A DNA stretch of 13,713 nt from Coriobacteriia bacterium (GCA_007125735.1 SLCP01000011.1:1-13713); one strand, 5' to 3'. Shown: positions 1 through 7,812, counted from the stretch's first letter. Notes: generated from the letters alone by a model not told the origin. Program-made: numbers and translations.

Positions 1-1788
1 ATCGACGATCTCGTCGCGGTTGGCAAGCGGATGATCGGCACGGGGCTCGTGGGAGGCAAGTCCGTAGGCATGCTGCTTGCCCGGAAGATCCTCGCACGCA
101 ACGCGCCCCACCTCGCTGAGCGCCTCGAGATACACGACTCGTTCTACGTGGGATCCGATGTCTTCTACAGCTATCTCGTCTTGAACGACTGCTGGTGGGA
201 GCGCCACCACCTGAGGGGTGCCGAGGACTTCTACGAGCGTGCGAACCTCCTGCGCGAGAAGCTGCGCCACGGGACGTTCCCGCCGAGCACGGTCGCGCAA
301 TTCCGCGAGATACTCGAGTACTTTGGGCAGTCTCCGATCATCGTTCGTTCCTCGAGTCTCCTCGAGGACGCCTACGGCAACTCGTTCTCGGGCAAGTACG
401 AGAGCGTATTCTGCCCCAACCAGGGAAACCCCGAGGAACGCCTCTTTAACTTCATGGAGGCGGTACGTACGATCTATGCGAGCACGATGAGCACCGAGGC
501 GCTCTCGTACCGCAAGCATCGCGGGCTGCTCCACCGCGACGAACAGATGGCTCTCCTCGTGCAGCGCGTCTCCGGGCAGTTCTACGACGGTCTCTACTTC
601 CCGCACATCGGCGGGGTGGGGTACTCGTTCAACCCCTACGTGTGGAGCACCAAGATCGATCCGGCACAGGGACTCCTGCGACTCGTGTTCGGCCTCGGCA
701 CGCGTGCGGTCGACCGTCATGACGATGACTACACCCGTGTCGTCGCGCTCAATGCGCCGATGCTGCGTCCGGGAGACTCCTCCGACGAGGTACGCAAGTA
801 CAGCCAGCACATCGTCAACGTGCTCGATCTCGAGGTGAACGAGCATGTCTCCCGCCGCTTCGAGGACGTCGCGAGTGCCGCTACCAGCCTCCCGATCGAC
901 ATGGTGGCCTCGCGCGACACGGACATGGAGGCCCGGGCACGCGAAGCAGGCGTGACCGACATCTTCCCATACGTGCTCACCTTCGAGCGGCTCCTCACCA
1001 AGACGCCGTATGCCGCCGACATGCGCGATATGATGCGCGTCATCGCCGACGCATACCGCCATCCCGTCGACATCGAGTTCACCGTGAACTTTCTTACGGA
1101 TGAGGAGTACCGCATCAACCTCCTGCAGTGCCGCCCGTTCCACTTCGCCGAGAAGCTCACTCACGTACGCTCGCCGGGCCGGATATCCGCTGAGGACACC
1201 GTCGTCCGTACTAATGGACCACTCATCGGCCAGAGTGTGGCGACCGAAGTCGACCGGCTTGTCTACATCGCTCCGGACAAGTATGGAGCGCTGCCTCTTG
1301 CCGAACGATACGACGTCGCGCGCCTCATCGGCCGCATCACCAACCACCCTGAGCGCCTGCAGACCACCGTGCTCATAGGCCCCGGACGGTGGGGGACGAG
1401 CATGCCCGAACTCGGCATCCCGGTCCGCCTTTCGCAGATCAAGAACGTCTCGATGCTCTGCGAGATCGCCAAGATGCACGAGGGGCTCACGCCCGACCTC
1501 TCGCTCGGGACCCACTTCTTCAACGACCTCGTCGACCTCGACATCGGCTACATGGGCGTGTCTCCGGATCGCCCGGGATCGGTTCTCAACACGGCGCTGC
1601 TCGAAGGCTGTCCCAACCGTTTCGCCGACCTCGTGCCCGATGCGTCTGCCGACTCCGGCGAGTTGATCCACGTGATCGATGCCGCCGACCTTGAGGGGAG
1701 ATGGATCTTCCTCTGGGCCGACATGTTGTCGCAAGAGGGAGCCATCTACCTGTCCGACGCGTGCGAGCTCGGCCGGGACGGGTGCTGA
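1..1788 (+). CDS. PEP/pyruvate-binding (PPDK_N) domain protein, 5' truncated
   Basis: The reading frame is open from the first base, so the true start lies outside the window; 595 residues are visible. The first residues carry GTGLVGGKSVG, the glycine-rich opening of the ATP-grasp nucleotide-binding domain of PEP synthase and pyruvate phosphate dikinase. VRSSSLLEDAYGNSFSGKY (around bases 341-400) matches the conserved Arg/Ser/Glu segment of that domain, and LQCRPF (bases 1123-1140) matches its end. The remaining 215 or so residues form a separate domain with GPGRWGTSMPELGIPV and LGTHFFNDL. I associate these motifs with stand-alone PPDK_N proteins, not true PEP synthases. No phosphohistidine swivelling domain and no C-terminal PEP-utilising TIM barrel follow, so full PEP synthase chemistry from this chain alone is unlikely. 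ATP binding and phosphotransfer are inferred; the substrate is unknown. The missing N-terminus could carry a further domain. The gene stops 140 bases before gdhA on the same strand. Confidence 0.8.
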   Translation: MDDLVAVGKRMIGTGLVGGKSVGMLLARKILARNAPHLAERLEIHDSFYVGSDVFYSYLVLNDCWWERHHLRGAEDFYERANLLREKLRHGTFPPSTVAQFREILEYFGQSPIIVRSSSLLEDAYGNSFSGKYESVFCPNQGNPEERLFNFMEAVRTIYASTMSTEALSYRKHRGLLHRDEQMALLVQRVSGQFYDGLYFPHIGGVGYSFNPYVWSTKIDPAQGLLRLVFGLGTRAVDRHDDDYTRVVALNAPMLRPGDSSDEVRKYSQHIVNVLDLEVNEHVSRRFEDVASAATSLPIDMVASRDTDMEARAREAGVTDIFPYVLTFERLLTKTPYAADMRDMMRVIADAYRHPVDIEFTVNFLTDEEYRINLLQCRPFHFAEKLTHVRSPGRISAEDTVVRTNGPLIGQSVATEVDRLVYIAPDKYGALPLAERYDVARLIGRITNHPERLQTTVLIGPGRWGTSMPELGIPVRLSQIKNVSMLCEIAKMHEGLTPDLSLGTHFFNDLVDLDIGYMGVSPDRPGSVLNTALLEGCPNRFADLVPDASADSGELIHVIDAADLEGRWIFLWADMLSQEGAIYLSDACELGRDGC

Positions 1789-1851
1789 TCGGCGAGGCGA
1801 CGGTGTAGTGGACAGCCGGGGGCGCAGCGAAGGTGGCGCGTCCCGCGACTA

Positions 1852-1881
1852 CTGGCGCTTGGCACGACGTCGGTTTACCAT
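1852..1881 (+). promoter_or_regulatory. Weak candidate promoter for gdhA
   Basis: The 140-base gap between the PPDK_N gene and gdhA holds a possible -10 TACCAT (1876-1881) with a poor -35 CTGGCG (1852-1857) at 18 bases. A better -35-like TTGGCA sits at 1859-1864 but has no good -10 at the right distance. The 8-base palindrome CGACGTCG (1865-1872) lies in the spacer and could be a regulator half-site or chance. No clear terminator for the upstream gene was seen in the gap, so gdhA may also receive read-through. Confidence 0.25.
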
Positions 1882-1916
1882 ACGCACCACGCATCACACG
1901 GACGTTCGCGGCCAGT

Positions 1917-1923
1917 GGGAGGG
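1917..1923 (+). promoter_or_regulatory. Ribosome binding site that sets the gdhA start
   Basis: GGGAGGG lies 5 bases before the ATG at 1929. It favours this start over the in-frame upstream GTG at 1833, which would add 32 residues with no family resemblance. Confidence 0.8.
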
Positions 1924-1928
1924 AACGC

Positions 1929-3290
1929 ATGTCTGACAGCGCACGGGAACTCATCGCACAGATCGGAAGCAGGAACCCGGGAGAACCGGAGTTCATGCAG
2001 GCCGTCACCGAGGTCGTCGAATCGTGCTCGGTGGTGCTCGACAAACATCCCGAGTACCGGGAAACCCGTATGATCGAGCGGATGGCCGAGCCCGAGCGGG
2101 TCATCATCTTCCGCGTGCCGTGGCAGGACGACGAGGGCAACTACCAGGTCAACAGGGCCTATCGTGTCGAGTTCAACAGCGCGCTCGGGCCATACAAGGG
2201 TGGTCTGCGGTTCCACCCGTCGGTGAACTTGTCGATTCTTAAGTTCCTCGGCTTCGAGCAGATATTCAAGAACGCCCTCACCACACTGCCGATGGGTGGC
2301 GGCAAGGGCGGTTCGGATTTCGACCCCAAAGGCAAGAGCGACGGCGAGGTGATGCGGTTCTGCCAGAGCCTCATGACCGAACTGGCCCGCCACATCGGTC
2401 CCGATACCGACGTGCCGGCAGGCGACATCGGCGTAGGCGGCCGCGAGATCGGTTACATGTTCGGCCAGTACAAGCGGGTGCGTAATGAGTTCACCGGTGT
2501 GCTCACCGGCAAGGGGCTCGCGTGGGGCGGGTCGCTCATCCGTCCCGAGGCGACGGGCTACGGCTGCGTGTACTTCGCCGCGGAGATGCTTGCCACCCGA
2601 GGCGATGACTTCCACGGAAAGACGTGCCTCGTGTCCGGCAGCGGAAACGTTGCTCAGTACACTATCGAGAAGCTCCTCGACCTCGGTGGTATGCCGGTCA
2701 CTGCTTCGGACTCGAGCGGATTCATCCACGACGAGGCCGGGATCGACCGTGAGAAGCTCGCCTATATCAAGGAACTCAAGAACGTCCGCAGGGGTCGGAT
2801 CAGCGAGTACGCCGACCGCTACTCGAGTGCGACGTACACTCCGCTCGACTCCGATCTCGACCACAATCCGCTGTGGGACATCAAGGCCGCCTGCGCCTTC
2901 CCCTCGGCCACGCAGAACGAGATCAACGGCAAGGACGCCGCGAACCTGATCGGCAACGGGGTCATGCTCGTCTCCGAGGGCGCGAACATGCCTTCGAACG
3001 GCGACGCGGTCGACCAGTTCGTCGACGCGGGTATTCTCTACGGTCCCGGCAAGGCGGCCAACGCCGGTGGCGTGGCAACGTCTGGTCTCGAGATGACGCA
3101 GAACAGCATGCGTCTGAACTGGTCACGCGAGGAGGTCGACGAGCGGCTCCAGACCATCATGAAGGATATCCATGCCGCATGTGTCGCGGCATCCGATGAG
3201 TACGGGACGCCCGGCAACTACGTCAACGGCGCAAACATCGCCGGGTTCCTGAAAGTCGCGGGCGCGATGCGCGACCAGGGACTGGTATAG
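1929..3290 (+). CDS. gdhA: Glutamate dehydrogenase, hexameric NADP-type
   Basis: This cytoplasmic enzyme interconverts 2-oxoglutarate plus ammonium and L-glutamate using a nicotinamide cofactor, and links nitrogen assimilation to the TCA cycle. At 453 residues it matches the roughly 450-residue hexameric class. The substrate-domain residues align with E. coli GdhA at a constant offset of two: K90 in GPYKGGLR, K114, K126 in MGGGKGGSDFDPKGKSD, and D166 in VPAGDIGVGGREIGYM. The Rossmann loop is GSGNVA (237-242), and the second strand runs into TASDSSG as in NADP-preferring E. coli GdhA, not the GPDG of NAD-specific clostridial enzymes; NADP use is inferred from this. The start at 1929 is chosen for its GGGAGGG site and the family length. 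It faces the ABC importer operon tail to tail with 17 bases between stop codons, so the two units are probably transcribed independently. No frameshift or missing key residue is seen. Confidence 0.96.
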   Translation: MSDSARELIAQIGSRNPGEPEFMQAVTEVVESCSVVLDKHPEYRETRMIERMAEPERVIIFRVPWQDDEGNYQVNRAYRVEFNSALGPYKGGLRFHPSVNLSILKFLGFEQIFKNALTTLPMGGGKGGSDFDPKGKSDGEVMRFCQSLMTELARHIGPDTDVPAGDIGVGGREIGYMFGQYKRVRNEFTGVLTGKGLAWGGSLIRPEATGYGCVYFAAEMLATRGDDFHGKTCLVSGSGNVAQYTIEKLLDLGGMPVTASDSSGFIHDEAGIDREKLAYIKELKNVRRGRISEYADRYSSATYTPLDSDLDHNPLWDIKAACAFPSATQNEINGKDAANLIGNGVMLVSEGANMPSNGDAVDQFVDAGILYGPGKAANAGGVATSGLEMTQNSMRLNWSREEVDERLQTIMKDIHAACVAASDEYGTPGNYVNGANIAGFLKVAGAMRDQGLV

Positions 3291-3307
3291 ACCGTACTTG
3301 CAGGGGG

Positions 3308-4444
3308 TCACTCATCCGAATCGCTGGCTGCGCCGCCGACACCGCTGCGTAGCACCTCTTTGGAGTCGGGATCGAACACGTGCATACGCTCGAGGTCCAT
3401 CATGACCTCGGCGTCGTCGCCCGCGCGCAGCTCGGTACGCGGGTCTACGCGAGCGAGGATCTTGTTCTCGCCAGCGAGCATATGCAAGAAGACCTCGTTG
3501 CCCATGAGCTCCGTGACGTCGATCTTGACCGTGACCGGTGCGGCACTGACACCCCTTGGCACGTAGCGCGTATCGTGGATGTTCTCGGGCCTGATGCCGA
3601 AGAGGAGCTCTCGGCCGACGAACCCCTTGAGCTCCTCGGCTCGGTCGAGCGGGACGCTCACCTTTAGCGAGGCGCCGTCGAGTTCGAGCGTCCCGTTCGT
3701 CTCGCCGACCCGGGCGGAGAAGAAGTTCATCGCCGGACTGCCGATGAACCCCGCAACAAAGACGTTCACGGGGTGATCGTAGAGCTCCTGAGGCGTTCCG
3801 ACCTGCTGGATGACTCCGGCGTCCATGACCGCGATGCGGGTCGCCATCGTCATCGCCTCGGTCTGGTCGTGGGTGACGTAGATGAACGTCGTACCGAGGC
3901 GCGCGTGGAGCTTCGAGATCTCGGCGCGCGTGTTGACGCGCAGCTTCGCATCGAGGTTGGACAGCGGTTCGTCGAGCAAGAACACCCTCGGCTCGCGTAC
4001 GATCGCACGCGCGACGGCGATTCGCTGGCGCTGCCCTCCCGATAGCTGTCCCGGTTTGCGGTCGAGTAGACTCTCCACACCGAGTATCTCCGCAGCTTTC
4101 TCGACTCGCTTGGCGATCTCCGCTTTGGGCGTCTTGCGTAGCTTGAGCCCGAACCCGATGTTGTCGCGTATCGTCATGTGAGGGTAGAGCGCATAGGACT
4201 GGAACACCATCGCGATGTCGCGGTCCTTGGGCGGGACATCGTTGATCTTGTCGTCGCCGATGTAGATCTCACCCTCTGAGATGGCCTCGAGTCCTGCGAG
4301 CAACCGCAGTGCCGTCGACTTGCCGCATCCCGACGGACCCACAAGGACGAGGAACTCCTTATCCTCGATTTCGAGGTTGAAGTCTTTGAGGGCGGCGAAG
4401 TCACCGAACCGCTTCCACACGTGATCGTAGAGAACGCGTGCCAT
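3308..4444 (-). CDS. Carbohydrate ABC importer ATPase (MalK/UgpC/MsmX family)
   Basis: This 378-residue protein is the nucleotide-binding subunit of a sugar-type ABC importer; as a dimer on the inner face of the membrane it drives transport by ATP hydrolysis. All motifs are intact: Walker A GPSGCGKST (36-44), Q-loop Q82 in MVFQSYALYPHMT, signature LSGGQ (134-138), Walker B VFLLDEP (154-160), D-loop SNLDAK and H-loop H192 in YVTHDQTEAMTMA. From about residue 235 there is a C-terminal TOBE/OB regulatory region (FGIRPENI, VTELMGNEVF), as in MalK, where inhibitor or regulator proteins can bind. It is the last gene of the operon, starting 4 bases after the second permease stop, with GGGA about 7 bases before the ATG. 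ATPases of this family often serve several importers, so it may not be limited to this system. No terminator is visible after the stop before transcription would run antisense into gdhA. Confidence 0.95.
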   Translation of the reverse strand: MARVLYDHVWKRFGDFAALKDFNLEIEDKEFLVLVGPSGCGKSTALRLLAGLEAISEGEIYIGDDKINDVPPKDRDIAMVFQSYALYPHMTIRDNIGFGLKLRKTPKAEIAKRVEKAAEILGVESLLDRKPGQLSGGQRQRIAVARAIVREPRVFLLDEPLSNLDAKLRVNTRAEISKLHARLGTTFIYVTHDQTEAMTMATRIAVMDAGVIQQVGTPQELYDHPVNVFVAGFIGSPAMNFFSARVGETNGTLELDGASLKVSVPLDRAEELKGFVGRELLFGIRPENIHDTRYVPRGVSAAPVTVKIDVTELMGNEVFLHMLAGENKILARVDPRTELRAGDDAEVMMDLERMHVFDPDSKEVLRSGVGGAASDSDE

Positions 4445-4448
4445 TGCT

Positions 4449-5348
4449 CTATCCCTTCACTGCACCGGCAAGGATGCCCTCGACGAAATACTTCTGCAAC
4501 GCGAAGAACACGATGAGCGGCAGCACCATCGACACGAACGCTGCCGAGGTGAGCAGGTGCCACTCGCTGCCGAACGAACTGACGAGCGAGCTGATAGTCA
4601 CCGTCATCGGCGCAACATCCCTGAAACCGCCGAGGTAGATGAGTGCGACCAGCAGGTCGTTCCATAACCACAGGAACTGGAATATGCCGAGCGCCGCAAG
4701 TGCGGGCACCGACAGCGGCATCACGATCCGCGTAAACGCAACGAAGTGCGACGCGCCCTCGAGATACGCCGACTCAAGAAGATCCTTGGGCAGCGCGATG
4801 AAGAAGTTTCGGAGCAAGAAAACGGCGAACGGCAGTCCGTACGCCGTGTGCGCCAACCACACCGCAGGGAAAGTGCCGGTCATCCCGAGTCCAGCATACA
4901 TCCTGAGCACGGGTATCAGCGTGAGCTGGATCGGCACGACGAGCAAGGCGACTACAACGAGGAAGAGCGCCTCGCGTCCCCTGAACTCTATCCACGAGAA
5001 CGCGTAGGCGGCGAGTGCGGCAACGATGATCGTGAACAAGGTGGCCGGCACGGAGATCATGACACTGTTGATGAAGCTCTGACCCATGCCGCGAGCGGTA
5101 AGTACGTGCTGGTAGTTCTCGAGCGTGAACTCCAGGGGGGGAACGAACGCCGTCCACCATCCCGTCGTGGCGATCTCGGATCTCGTGCGGAACGAGCTCA
5201 CGAACAGGCCGGCGGTCGGGGTCATCCATGCGAGACAGACCCCGATGATGACGAGATGGAGCGGTCCGCGCGACAGTTTCCTCACGATTCGTTGCGTGCG
5301 GGACTCCGGGCGGTCCGGTGCTCCGTATGCTGCTCCTCCGTCGGCCAT
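4449..5348 (-). CDS. Carbohydrate ABC importer permease 2 (MalG/AglG-like)
   Basis: This 299-residue membrane protein is the second transmembrane subunit of the importer. About six hydrophobic spans are visible, starting near 30-50 and ending near 266-284. The cytoplasmic EAA loop that docks on the ATPase is LESAYLEGASHFVAF...MP (191-211), with the conserved Gly (198) and Pro (211). WLAHTAYGLPFAVFLLRNFF, FQFLWLWNDLLVA and the C-terminal end LAGAVKG closely recall AglG/GgtD proteins of alpha-glucoside or glucosylglycerol importers; this is from memory of the family, not a search. Two adjacent ATGs exist: 5351 overlaps the permease 1 stop as ATGA, while 5348 overlaps it by one base and sits 5 bases after GGGAG, so I chose 5348. 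Either way translation is coupled to permease 1. Reading the frame further upstream only gives Arg/His-rich antisense-like sequence. Confidence 0.93.
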   Translation of the reverse strand: MADGGAAYGAPDRPESRTQRIVRKLSRGPLHLVIIGVCLAWMTPTAGLFVSSFRTRSEIATTGWWTAFVPPLEFTLENYQHVLTARGMGQSFINSVMISVPATLFTIIVAALAAYAFSWIEFRGREALFLVVVALLVVPIQLTLIPVLRMYAGLGMTGTFPAVWLAHTAYGLPFAVFLLRNFFIALPKDLLESAYLEGASHFVAFTRIVMPLSVPALAALGIFQFLWLWNDLLVALIYLGGFRDVAPMTVTISSLVSSFGSEWHLLTSAAFVSMVLPLIVFFALQKYFVEGILAGAVKG

Positions 5349-6217
5349 CATTGCTCCCGTCGGAACCGGCGGATGTTGAGGGCCATGAGGGGGACGATGG
5401 CGAGAAGCAGGATCACCGCAACCGCGCTGGCCCGCCCGAAGTTGCCGAACGTGAACATCTCCTTGAACATGCGGTTCGCGAGCACATCGGTCTCGAAGTT
5501 GCCGAACGTCATGACGTAGACGAGGTCGAACACCTTGAGGGAGTTGATGACGAGCGTCACGGCGACGACCACGATGACCGACCGCAGCATCGGCAGGAGG
5601 ACGTGCCAGAAGATCTGCGTCTCGGTCGCACCGTCGACGCGTGCCGCTTCGATGATCTCGGTGGGGATACCCTTGAGGCCCGCCGAGATGACCACGAGCG
5701 CGAACCCTGTCCACATCCACACGCCGGATGCGATCAGTGCGAAGTTGTTAACCGACCGGGTCGTGATCCAGGCGATCGGATCGAACCCGAGCGCTACCAT
5801 GACCGCGTTCACGACACCCGTCTGCACGAACTCGGCAGGCTGGTAGATGTACATGAAGCGCCAGATGACCGCAGCTGCGGTGAAAGACACAGCCATCGGC
5901 ACGAACACGATCGCCTTGGCCATCGCCTCGTAGCGCACCAGATTCGTGAGCACGGCGAGCAGGAGGCCGAGGGTGACGGTCGCGCCGGTGAACAGCACGA
6001 GCCACATGAGGTTGTTGCGGAAGACGACCAGCGTGTCGGGGTGGGTGAAGAGGTAGATGTAGTTGTCGAGCCCGACGAACACTTCGGAGCGCCGATCGAA
6101 GAAGCTCAGGTAGACCGTGTTGGTGACCGGATAGAGCAGGAAGACGCCGAGGAGCGCAAACGCAGGCGCGAGGTAGAGCCACGGCGATGCGGTCAGCTTG
6201 CCAACTCTCTCTCTCAC
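5348..6217 (-). CDS. Carbohydrate ABC importer permease 1 (MalF/AglF-like)
   Basis: This 289-residue membrane protein is the first transmembrane subunit. Predicted spans lie near 13-33, 69-91, 102-124, 158-181, 208-231 and 263-283, which fits the six-helix short MalF type without the large periplasmic loop of E. coli MalF. The EAA loop is EAARVDGATETQIFWHVLLP (190-209). The stretch LKVFDLVYVMTFGNFETDV followed by LANRMF resembles AglF/GgtC subunits of alpha-glucoside and glucosylglycerol importers. The start is a GTG at 6217, with GGAAGG ending 9 bases upstream; no better start is present. It lies 113 bases after the binding-protein gene across a strong stem-loop and overlaps the next permease, so it is probably made at a lower level than the binding protein. 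Confidence 0.93.
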   Translation of the reverse strand: MRERVGKLTASPWLYLAPAFALLGVFLLYPVTNTVYLSFFDRRSEVFVGLDNYIYLFTHPDTLVVFRNNLMWLVLFTGATVTLGLLLAVLTNLVRYEAMAKAIVFVPMAVSFTAAAVIWRFMYIYQPAEFVQTGVVNAVMVALGFDPIAWITTRSVNNFALIASGVWMWTGFALVVISAGLKGIPTEIIEAARVDGATETQIFWHVLLPMLRSVIVVVAVTLVINSLKVFDLVYVMTFGNFETDVLANRMFKEMFTFGNFGRASAVAVILLLAIVPLMALNIRRFRREQ

Positions 6218-6260
6218 CGATCAGCGCCTTCCGATTCGATCTCTCCGAATGACCGCTTGG

Positions 6261-6301
6261 TTGGCGGGTGGGTGGCCCAGCCGGACCACCCACCCGACCG
6301 A
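6261..6301 (-). promoter_or_regulatory. Intergenic stem-loop after the binding-protein gene
   Basis: An 11-base perfect inverted repeat, CGGGTGGGTGG (6265-6275) and CCACCCACCCG (6286-6296), encloses a 10-base loop; with one bulged A (6297) the stem extends to about 15 pairs (6261-6264 with 6298-6301). It lies 30 bases after the binding-protein stop and 44 bases before the permease start. No U-run follows on the minus strand, so a full Rho-independent terminator is unlikely. By analogy with malE-malF and other transporter operons it may stop 3' exonucleases, protect the binding-protein mRNA and lower permease expression. Confidence 0.7.
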
Positions 6302-6330
6302 TCAGTGTGTCAGCGCACCATGTCGCGTCG

Positions 6331-7656
6331 CTACAACTCCGCGTAAGCGGTCTCGGCAACGGCCTCTATGCGCTCCAGGATCGCGTCGAGCGAATCCGGG
6401 TCCTGAAGGTAGTCGTGGATACCATCCCAGAAGGCGCTCTGCACTTCTGCCGGCATGAGGTCATCCGCATCGAAGCGGAAGATCTCGGAGTCGGTCAGCT
6501 GTGCGGCGGCCTTCGCAGACAGCTCGTCAGGATACGCATCGAGCGGGAGCGCCGTGCTGGGCGAGAGATAACCGCCGGCGCGAGCCCACGACTCCCAGTT
6601 AGCGCCGTCGGCCATGTACTCCATGAAGGAGCGCGCCTCAGGCGTGTCGTTGAACATCACCGCTACATCAGCGCCACCGGTCGCAGAACCGGCGAACTGA
6701 GGATCGATGTCCACGAAGTCGAAGAAGTCGTAATCGACCGTCGGCTCAAGGTCGGGGAATTGCCCCTCGATGAAGCCCTGCGTGAACGCGCCGAGGAAGT
6801 ACAGGTGCGCCCGAGGCGGATCCTCGAACGGTAGGAACGACGCATCCTCGAAATTCGTTGCGAGGATGCTGTCAACGCCACCCACCACGTAGTCTTCGTT
6901 CAGGGCGATCTCGCCGAACATCTCGAACGTGCCCTTTATCGACTCGTGCGTCCACGGGATCTCGTGTGCGACCCACTGGTCGTGAAGCTCAGGGCCGTAT
7001 GCAGCCAGGTGGATCTCCTGGAGCCAGTCGCTCAGTGGCCAGCCGGACGCAGCGCCCGACTCGCTGCCGATCGACCACGGTGTGTTCCCATCGGCAACCA
7101 TCTCATCGGAAAGCGCGATGAGCTCGTCCCATGTCTCGGGGACTTCGTAGCCCGCCTCCTCGAAGACCGCCGGGTTGTACCAGACGGTACTCTTCGTGGC
7201 AGCCTTGATGAACACGCCGTACAGGTTGTTGTCGACGCTGCCCAGATCGATCCATGCGTCACTGTAGTCCGCTGCCATCATGTTCATGTCGAGCACGTCA
7301 TCGAGCGGAAGGAGAGCGCCGTCCGCGGCGAACTCTCGCAGCAGTGCCGGGTTGGGCAGGATCGCAAGATCCGGCGGATTGGCGCCGGCGATGCGCGTGC
7401 GCAGGATGGCGGAGAGGTCACGTGTCGACTCGAACTCGACAGTACCTCCGGTTGCCGCCTCCCAGCCTGCCGCAACCTCTTCGAAGGCGGCAAGCTCGTC
7501 ACCGCCCCACACTCCCATGACGGTCACGGTGCCCATCTCGACGACATCGTTGTCGTCGGGCGGCTCCTCCTCGTCCGCGGGCTGACATCCGGCCACCACG
7601 AGGATCGATGCCAGCATCAGGGCGAGCAGGAGCGTAAATACACTCCTCTTACTCAT
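6331..7656 (-). CDS. Sugar ABC importer substrate-binding lipoprotein (AglE-like)
   Basis: This 441-residue extracytoplasmic solute-binding protein of family 1 captures the substrate outside the membrane and hands it to the two permeases. The N-terminus is a lipoprotein signal: basic MSKRS, a hydrophobic stretch, then VVAGC with the lipidated Cys at 24, followed by a very acidic linker (DEEEPPDDND) that should act as a tether. ANPPDLAILPNPALL and, near the C-terminus, LDAYPDELSAKAAAQL and FRFDADDLMPAEV recall AglE-type alpha-glucoside binding proteins. The ligand is inferred only; glucosylglycerol or glucosylglycerate-type solutes are equally possible, because related Ggt systems carry them. 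The start at 7656 is chosen for the lipoprotein signal and an AAGGGGG site 5 bases upstream, over an ATG at 7686. It is first in the operon and probably the most highly expressed gene. No sugar-processing enzyme or LacI-type regulator is adjacent. Confidence 0.93.
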   Translation of the reverse strand: MSKRSVFTLLLALMLASILVVAGCQPADEEEPPDDNDVVEMGTVTVMGVWGGDELAAFEEVAAGWEAATGGTVEFESTRDLSAILRTRIAGANPPDLAILPNPALLREFAADGALLPLDDVLDMNMMAADYSDAWIDLGSVDNNLYGVFIKAATKSTVWYNPAVFEEAGYEVPETWDELIALSDEMVADGNTPWSIGSESGAASGWPLSDWLQEIHLAAYGPELHDQWVAHEIPWTHESIKGTFEMFGEIALNEDYVVGGVDSILATNFEDASFLPFEDPPRAHLYFLGAFTQGFIEGQFPDLEPTVDYDFFDFVDIDPQFAGSATGGADVAVMFNDTPEARSFMEYMADGANWESWARAGGYLSPSTALPLDAYPDELSAKAAAQLTDSEIFRFDADDLMPAEVQSAFWDGIHDYLQDPDSLDAILERIEAVAETAYAEL

Positions 7657-7661
7657 GATTG

Positions 7662-7668
7662 CCCCCTT
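7662..7668 (-). promoter_or_regulatory. Ribosome binding site of the binding-protein gene
   Basis: AAGGGGG on the minus strand, 5 bases before the ATG at 7656. It decides between this start and the upstream in-frame ATG at 7686. Confidence 0.8.
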
Positions 7669-7691
7669 CAATTCAACGAGCCACACGTACA

Positions 7692-7709
7692 GGCGCTCCC
7701 ATGAGCACC
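7692..7709. repeat. 18-base imperfect inverted repeat, possible operator
   Basis: GGCGCTC (7692-7698) and GAGCACC (7703-7709) are arms of seven with one mismatch (G-T type) around CCAT. The site lies just downstream of the candidate -10 of the importer operon, where a repressor would block initiation; it could equally be a small hairpin at the mRNA 5' end. It does not match the usual LacI-family core. Confidence 0.35.
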
Positions 7710-7712
7710 CAG

Positions 7713-7742
7713 TAGATAGATACCCTCACCCTCAGAAGCCAA
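7713..7742 (-). promoter_or_regulatory. Weak candidate promoter for the ABC importer operon
   Basis: On the minus strand TTGGCT (7742-7737) is followed after 18 bases by TATCTA (7718-7713). The match to consensus is poor, as is common for activated or repressed sugar operons, and the 169-base divergent gap to dusB offers no better candidate on this strand. Confidence 0.25.
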
Positions 7743-7812
7743 TCGCGCCAGAGACGCGCCTGGTCAGCCTTCCAATGCGCCCGCGAATCACTGGTCGCGC
7801 ACGGACATCCCG

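Noticed and set aside
1865..1872. Palindrome CGACGTCG before gdhA as an operator.
   Set aside because: Eight-base CG-rich palindromes are frequent in such DNA, and no second site or longer symmetry supports it.
1833..1928. N-terminal extension of GdhA from GTG 1833.
   Set aside because: There is no ribosome binding site, the 32 residues are unlike the family, and the region holds the candidate promoter; ATG 1929 has GGGAGGG at 5 bases.
1875..2864. A 329-codon minus-strand open frame opposite gdhA.
   Set aside because: It is a GC-bias shadow of gdhA, with His/Val/Glu-rich sequence and no recognisable domain.
5352..5720. Extension of permease 2 upstream of 5351.
   Set aside because: It overlaps permease 1 out of frame and reads as Arg/His-rich shadow sequence; the overlapping start with a GGGAG site is normal for this operon.
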